Source: Euptelea pleiosperma
Lineage: Eukaryota; Streptophyta; Magnoliopsida; Ranunculales; Eupteleaceae
Reading direction: 5' to 3'
Length of the DNA stretch: 64,000 bases
Assembly: GCA_035048495.1 (NCBI GenBank)
Contig: CM068546.1
Location: 37,094,674 to 37,158,673 of the forward strand
Below, one piece after another: positions 58,680 through 64,000 of this stretch (positions are counted from its first letter, which is position 1; the number at the start of each line of letters is the position of its first letter). A program made the position numbers and the translations under genes. The notes below the pieces were generated by a model. That model made no database searches. It had not been told where the DNA came from and saw only the letters and a list, made by a program, of their open reading frames with translations.

Positions 58680-59830
58680 GAGAATGGAAGCAGTAAATCT
58701 ATATTGAATAAAATCGAAAAAAAGGTCAACAAATACAGGGAAAGCAGAGAAATTCATGATATACAGATCTACATTACAAAACAAGAAAAAAAAGTAAGGA
58801 AAGGCATAGGCAGAAAAATAAAAACCAATCCAGATTAAAGGAAAGAAATTGAAAGCATTGGACAAACAAAATTCATCACCAAAGATCATTCCATTAATAA
58901 TGGAAAGCAGTAGAACACCGTGGCAGGAGGAACACAAATGAGCAACTGAAGAAATCAATCAAAAGACAAATGGAGAATCAAAAAGGTCGAGCCAAATGTA
59001 GAGAAACAACCAAAAATTCGAAGATGAAGAAAGCACAAACATAATGAAACACGGATAAAATACACAGGCTGCCTACTTTAAAGAAACCTTACACCACAGC
59101 TGAAAGGTCTACGGTTCAACTGAAATAAGAAACATAGAAAACAAGACATCCATATGGGGCGAAAAACGAAACCAAGAGACCTACAGTGGTAAAACCCCAA
59201 GAAATTGAGAAATCGAAGAAATCAAGATACCTGGATTACCCAAATCAGAAGAAAACCGCCAAACAAATCAAGATACCCAAACAAAAAATCCATAAAACCA
59301 ACATGAACCAAAAAAACAAAACATCAACAAGAAGCACATCAACCCATCAAAACAAACCAGAAGAAAGCAAGAACCCAAGAAGAAAATGAACTAAACACAC
59401 ATCAACCAATCAAAAAAAAAAAAAAAAGAAGAAATGAAGAAAGCCCAGATGCCAAAACCACATCAATCCATATAAAAATAAACACAACCACAGAATGAAA
59501 AAAAAAACACACATCCACCGATCATCACAATTAAAATAAATCAAGATAACCACATACAAATACCTAAAAACCAGACAAACGAAATAAAATCTAGATACCC
59601 ACATTGAAAACCACATAATAGAAAATAAATCGAGATTCCCACATAGAAAAACCACACAAGAACCAAAAACGAAACAAAATGGGGATACCCATATAGAAAG
59701 ACCTCATCAAAACCACAAATGGAGAAGAAATCAAGATACCCACATCAGAACCACATAGACGAAACAAAATTGAGATACTAAATCAGCAGAAACGGACCAG
59801 AAGGAGGGAGAAAGAGAGAGAAAGGAGTTA
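58680..59830. other. A-rich leader intron of the INO80B gene
   Basis: Strongly A-biased on the plus strand (T-rich on the gene's strand) with repeated 'agatacccacat' words. Open frames here are artefacts of composition. It fits a plant leader intron. Confidence 0.45.
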
Positions 59831-59831
59831 C

Positions 59832-59990
59832 CTTGTCAGTGATAATGGGAGATATGGATACCTAGGAGAAGAGGAAGCGAGAGAGAGAGAGAGAGAGGTG
59901 GTGTTTTATTGGGTTAGCGTTAGAGATAGGGTTAGGGTTAGAAAAGAGGGTGAGTTTAGGTTTCTTTCTCTTCTGGTGAGGGTGTGGTTG
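59832..59990 (-). other. Probable 5' UTR exon of the INO80B gene
   Basis: On the minus strand a CAAG|GTAACT donor ends an exon at 59832. An acceptor near 58658 ('aataagcag') would join it about 95 bp before the ATG. The leader contains (CT)n at 59879-59897. The transcription start is uncertain. Confidence 0.45.
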
Positions 59991-60304
59991 GATCGAGAAA
60001 GTCGGGTCTACGGCTAGGAGAGTTGGGTCATGATGAGGAGGGTAAAGAAGACGCCTAATCTTCTCCATCTTTCTTATTCCACCACACCTCTGTATAACTA
60101 TAACCTTCTTGTGGTCACTCTCTCTCTCTCTCTCTCCTTTCCACCCCTTCTTTTTATTTTCCTTCCCGCCGCAGGTGTGTGAACAGGGTAAGACAATACG
60201 CACCCCTCTTCGTATGTTAGTCAAGCGTCCCACCCCCCACACCCATAACTTCTTTTCAGCTTTGTCTTTACTCTCTGGTTCTGGTTTTTTTTTGGGTAAA
60301 GAAC

Positions 60305-60950
60305 TCAAATTCGAGTCCAATGGTCAATAATGGTCAAATTCCCACGGTTAAAATCAACCCAAGAAAATAATTCCAGTCCAATCCCTACAAATCAATAATC
60401 GGGCTGATTTTTTGTTGGAAAAAGATGTAACAAGGTATGCCTGAAACTTTTTCAAATGAAGCACGATTTTTGTTACTCCTCACTGGCCACATGGATGTTT
60501 ATCCCACCCCTTGGTAGATATCCACACCAAAAATCACCCTGATTGGTGATCTATAACCATTAGATTTTAGCACTTTTTAGCATTTTTAGCACTTTTTAAG
60601 GCTTTCTTATAGCCGCTGAATGCAACCATGTTTTTTAATACTAAAACTAACGTCTCATAATCCTCAAATAAGTTGATTTTTGGTGTGAATGTCCACTTAA
60701 GGAGTGGGCTAAACATCCATGTGATCAGTGGGCCCAGATGGCACCGATGACTACCACAAATGCCGCTTCCGCAATTGAAAAGATCTCAGGTAAAACTTGT
60801 TACATCACGACCCTTTTTTGTTTGTAGGTCCACTAGGGATTGGCCAAACATCCATACGGCCAGAGTCCACTAAGAGTGTGCCATGTGGCTCATAGTGTGC
60901 TCTGTCATTGGCCTCCATCAAAGCTTTACTCCTCAAATTCTGTGTATGCA
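60305..60950. mobile_element. F1 MITE split by the insertion of an F2 MITE
   Basis: F1 sequence runs from about 60305 to 60416 ('cccacggttaaaatcaaccc', 'gggctgatttttt') and continues at 60823 ('gtaggtccactagggattgg', 'aagagtgtgccatgtggc') to 'agctttactcc' near 60937. Between them lies a complete F2 copy. The order shows F1 was in place first. Confidence 0.75.
60417..60813. mobile_element. Foldback MITE family F2, full copy with apparent 9-bp target duplication
   Basis: The element is 397 bp. The right end is the reverse complement of GGGTCGTGATGTAACAAG; the left end is the same with a 5-base 'aaaaa' change. TTTTTTGTT flanks it at 60408-60416 and 60814-60822, which fits a Mutator-type 9-bp duplication. 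The arms hold 'actggccacatggatgttt' and its mirror. There is no coding content. Confidence 0.78.
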
Positions 60951-61464
60951 AGGGGCAAGATCCACCTTCCACCATTGAAAAGATACAATTTATTTCCTTT
61001 TTACAGATTTTCAAAATAATGCAATGAGGTTGAGGCATAACCGTTAGAAGGGTTGTTATTTTTGTTATTATGGTTGATTTTTAAAGGGAGCTCATATTTG
61101 CACACCCCATTTCCTATCCCACTTTTACAGATTTTGCCCGTCTTTGGGATTACGGGTGCTCTAAGAGGCCAGGATACCCTTGGCATAAGAGAAAAAAAAA
61201 TACTTCATACATGGTTTGAATTATCTGACATTGTCGATTTTCGAGCTAGCCTAGTGAAGGGGTTCCCCGCTGACTCATCCATATTTCATATTGATGTATG
61301 TGCCACACATCCACATTTATCAAATGTGCTATAACTTGATAACACTAATCCCATCGTATATTTTTATTATCATTCATTTATAGTTGCCAGGAGGGAAACG
61401 AATGCAGGATGATGCAAAAAATGGGAAAGTCCCTTAATTTTTCACTTAATGAAACGGGAAGCTT

Positions 61465-61491
61465 ATGATAAACGTCAATGAACATAACATG

Positions 61492-61531
<40 letters not shown>

Positions 61532-61770
61532 CCCTCCCTCTCAATCCCTCTCCCCCTCTCTCTCTCTATCTCTCTACTGTAAACTCTCTCAATCCCTCAC
61601 TCACTCTCTCTCTCTCTCTGGATTTTAGCCTCCACGATGCTGTACTACTGTGGGGCTAAAACCAAAGATAGAGAGAGAGAGGCTGGGGTTCCCAAACAAA
61701 ACAAGGGCATTTTGGTCCCTTGTGGGTGCCTGGCCGAAAGACGTGGGTGCCCGTAGAGCGACCTTGACTT
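61465..61770. repeat. (CT)n-containing dispersed repeat, third copy
   Basis: A (CT)n run (61494-61528) and further 'ctctct' stretches precede 'gtggggctaaaacc', a short (GA)n, and 'gtgggtgcctggccgaaaga' with 'gtgggtgcccgtag'. This matches the order at 46675-46930 in part. Confidence 0.5.
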
Positions 61771-62039
61771 AATTTTGAGACATAAGACCTTTAATTACCA
61801 AACGATCTAATTTAGACATAAGTAATTAAGCTTTTAGCACTTTGCAATTTAAACTTTCATTGTTGAAAAGTATTTTTCACTTGTTTTGCAACTTTTCGGA
61901 AACTGGTTTGCACCAATTTGGGAAACACAATTCCCAGGAAATGCATTTCCTCGAAAACTATGATTCAATATTTTAATCCAATCTCCAAACTACCATTTTT
62001 TATTTTTTGTTATCATCTCCTAGACGAGTCCGTCTAGAG

Positions 62040-62385
62040 CTACACCCATTTCTTACATCCAATTCTTACACTCGGTGGTGGGGCCCACATGGAACTCATG
62101 TTGGACAATCCAACCATACATTGAGTTTTCCTTGTCATGATGATATCATCATCAAAGATCAGTTAATTTTGACATTGCTAATCATATAAAAAATTGACCC
62201 AAAATAGTTGTTTAATTGGATGGTCTGGATTTTTTAAATTAAAGTCATATTTTCATGAGGTTAGGAATGACCAAATGTCCTGATTTTTTGTGAGGAGGGT
62301 AACCATTGTATGAAAAACTCACTGAACGGTTGGATTGTCCAACATGATCTCCATGTGGGCCCCATCACCGGATGTAAGAACCTTA
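62040..62385. mobile_element. Foldback MITE with 'ggggcccacatgg' arms
   Basis: The left arm 'cttacatccaattcttacac' ... 'ggggcccacatggaactcat' ... 'ttggacaatccaacc' is mirrored by 'ggttggattgtccaa' ... 'atctccatgtgggcccc' ... 'ccggatgtaagaac'. No homologous copy elsewhere in the window. Confidence 0.7.
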
Positions 62386-62594
62386 TTAAGGCATAATAAT
62401 ATTGGAAATAATTAAGTGGGGAAATTAAATCGTACCACTCCGAAGCCCTGTAGAAGCTTATGTTTATTTCGAAGAAACTTTCTCAGTATCCTTGCTTTTT
62501 AAAAGCTGTGTAAAATACAAAAAACAGAAGAAACAAAAGGAAAAGAAAGAGGAGAGTGACATAACACAGAATCATGAAATGAAAAGTAGGGAGA

Positions 62595-63296
62595 TCACTT
62601 GATCAAGGACGCAATGGCTAAGCAATTGCTAGCCAGCTTACCAAGAATTTCATCAAAATGAGACATGGGTGAGAGTCCCCCTGGCATCTCAAAAAACTCT
62701 TCTTCACAAGTCTCAAAATCCGTCACGACTGCACTAAGCATGCTATTTATTGTTCCAATGTCGCGAGTCGGGATCGCGCCTATTGCATTCTGTAGGTTGT
62801 CAAGTGCGTCACAATAACTCTCCTTGCATTCTCCCAAGATAGTGGCCACCATAGATGGAGTAGACGGGTTCTTGGCAATCCTTGTGGCTTCAGCTATTGC
62901 AGCCTGCGTTTTGAGAGTGCAAGCCTTAATTTCCATTTCAAGGATGGAGATAGGATCGATTTTGCCAGTCAGGAATGGAATAATGGAGGATAGGCAGAGG
63001 ATGGGATTGTCGGTGCTGAAGCATATGGTTTTGATGGCAGGTGAGACCGTAGGAGGGGAGGACACAGGCTGTGGTGGTGGTGGTGGTGGTTGTGAGACCG
63101 GAGGAGGGCACGACACCGGCTGTGGCGGTGGGTGTGAAACATGAGGAGGGGACTGTGGTGGTGGTGGGTGTGAGATCAAAGTAGGGGAGGAGGGGACGGG
63201 GTGCGTGAAATTGCGAGGCACGCATATGGCATCTGCATAGTAGAAAAGGAGAGAGGAGAGAGAGATGAAGAGAAATGGATGTAGATGAAGCTCCAT
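62595..63296 (-). CDS. Proline-rich PMEI/invertase-inhibitor domain protein
   Basis: A single exon of 233 residues. A signal peptide (about 1-23) is followed by a Pro-rich stretch of about 60 residues with SHPPPP, SPPH and SQPPPPPP blocks, extensin-like. A PMEI domain follows (about 87-230) with its conserved Cys pattern, TICFSTDNPILC, a second pair in ECKESYC and one in DFETCEEEF. Such proteins are secreted and inhibit pectin methylesterases or invertases, which cannot be told apart by sequence alone. The proline linker suggests wall attachment. The start lies in a GA-rich leader. Confidence 0.88.
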   Translation of the reverse strand: MELHLHPFLFISLSSLLFYYADAICVPRNFTHPVPSSPTLISHPPPPQSPPHVSHPPPQPVSCPPPVSQPPPPPPQPVSSPPTVSPAIKTICFSTDNPILCLSSIIPFLTGKIDPISILEMEIKACTLKTQAAIAEATRIAKNPSTPSMVATILGECKESYCDALDNLQNAIGAIPTRDIGTINSMLSAVVTDFETCEEEFFEMPGGLSPMSHFDEILGKLASNCLAIASLIK

Positions 63297-64000
63297 AGAG
63301 AGAGGGAGAGGGAGAGAGAGAGGGAGAGAGATTAAGGGAATGGAGAGATCAAGATGAAAGGGGAGGTATAAGTTTGAAGGGATAGTCTGGTTGGTTTTCC
63401 ATGCAAATAGTTAATGGGTAACCGTTTTTTGCCTTGTTTGGCGGGTACTAGTGTTATTGGTCTTCGTTCTTCTGCATGTCAACAATATTCTTTCTTTTGT
63501 TGGATAGTTCTGAAAGCTATATTTACTCGATTTAGTGAATTGACTGAATTACAATTCTAGTGTTGGACCCGGTAAAATGAGTTTTATGGGGATTTTGTTG
63601 TCTTGTACCTTTGAGGGCATATAGAACTCAGCCTTCATTCAGGCATGCATAAACCCATACCCGAGCCCATTTTTGGACCGTTGAATTGGTGGATCACCTC
63701 TTAGATGAGGCATGCATAAACCCAAAAATAAGACTGACTGGATCTTAACCATTGGATCTAGTGAATGTCACACAAGTGAAGCTGTTGATTAGTTGGAGCA
63801 GCTTCATACACGAGACCGCTGTCGATGAGCTGACAACATGCATAACCGGAATCGGGGCAACTTAACTGATTCCGGATCGGCATATTTTCTTCTCGATCGG
63901 ATCGCGTCTTGATCAGCATTGATCCGACTCGAACCCAATCCATTGACAGCCCTAGTTTAGAGGGGTGAATTTGAAAATTGTGGCAGAAGTTGGAAAAAAG
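63297..64000. other. Upstream region of the PMEI-like gene and window end
   Basis: A (GA)-rich leader (63299-63330) is followed by unique AT-rich sequence, an F1-like core fragment near 63715 and a 'gatcgg/ccgatc' repeat at 63840-63960. No gene starts here that I can support. Confidence 0.4.

Noticed and set aside
59410..59655. Phe/Tyr-rich 81-codon frame that looks like a membrane protein
   Set aside because: It is the translation of a T-rich leader intron; the hydrophobicity follows from base composition.
59862..60320. A 152-codon minus-strand open frame next to INO80B
   Set aside because: Composition is driven by (CT)n/(GA)n and Pro/Lys-rich low complexity. It overlaps the likely 5' UTR exon and promoter of INO80B.

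Overview
The window is nuclear DNA of a flowering plant. All protein genes have plant family members as closest relatives (GRAS, WRKY group IIe, plastid ClpP5, EFR3/SRL2-like, polygalacturonase, PMEI). They have short GT-AG introns, and the AT-rich spacers are crowded with small foldback DNA transposons. Intron sizes and repeat style would fit a magnoliid or another early-branching angiosperm, but that placement is a guess.

Eight genes were resolved. In order: a single-exon GRAS regulator (3248-4960, -); a five-exon tail-anchored ER ubiquitin-conjugating enzyme of the UBC32 type (8794-13329, +); a three-exon WRKY IIe factor (20469-21933, +); a nine-exon plastid protease subunit ClpP5 (24586-34317, -) with a 7.5-kb intron holding a 3.1-kb Mutator-like foldback element; a 19-coding-exon EFR3/SEMI-ROLLED LEAF 2-like protein (35366-43568, -) with a separate 5' non-coding exon; an eight-exon GH28 polygalacturonase (51690-53815, +); a six-exon INO80 complex subunit B/IES2-like protein (54811-58563, -) with an upstream 5' UTR exon; and a single-exon proline-rich PMEI-domain protein (62595-63296, -). 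For each multi-exon gene the exons were joined by hand at GT..AG sites, and the summed lengths keep one open frame that matches the family's usual length.

Spacers at 1-3.2 kb, 5-8.3 kb, 13.3-20.4 kb, 22-24.5 kb, 44-51.6 kb and 59-62.6 kb are mosaics of MITEs with long inverted repeats. At least three families with different ends share a common inner module. One copy is nested in another with an apparent 9-bp target duplication (60408-60822). Tandem minisatellites, (GA)n/(CT)n tracts and two 32-33 bp G/C homopolymers are also present.

The genes do not form a pathway. Two act on pectin (polygalacturonase and PMEI-like protein). UBC32 belongs to ER-associated degradation, and its upstream region carries a perfect ERSE-I motif plus UPRE-type and G-box sites. 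A short reading frame interrupted by five TGA codons at 49769-50089 is an unidentified decayed gene or exon cluster. No CRISPR, rRNA or confident tRNA genes were seen.
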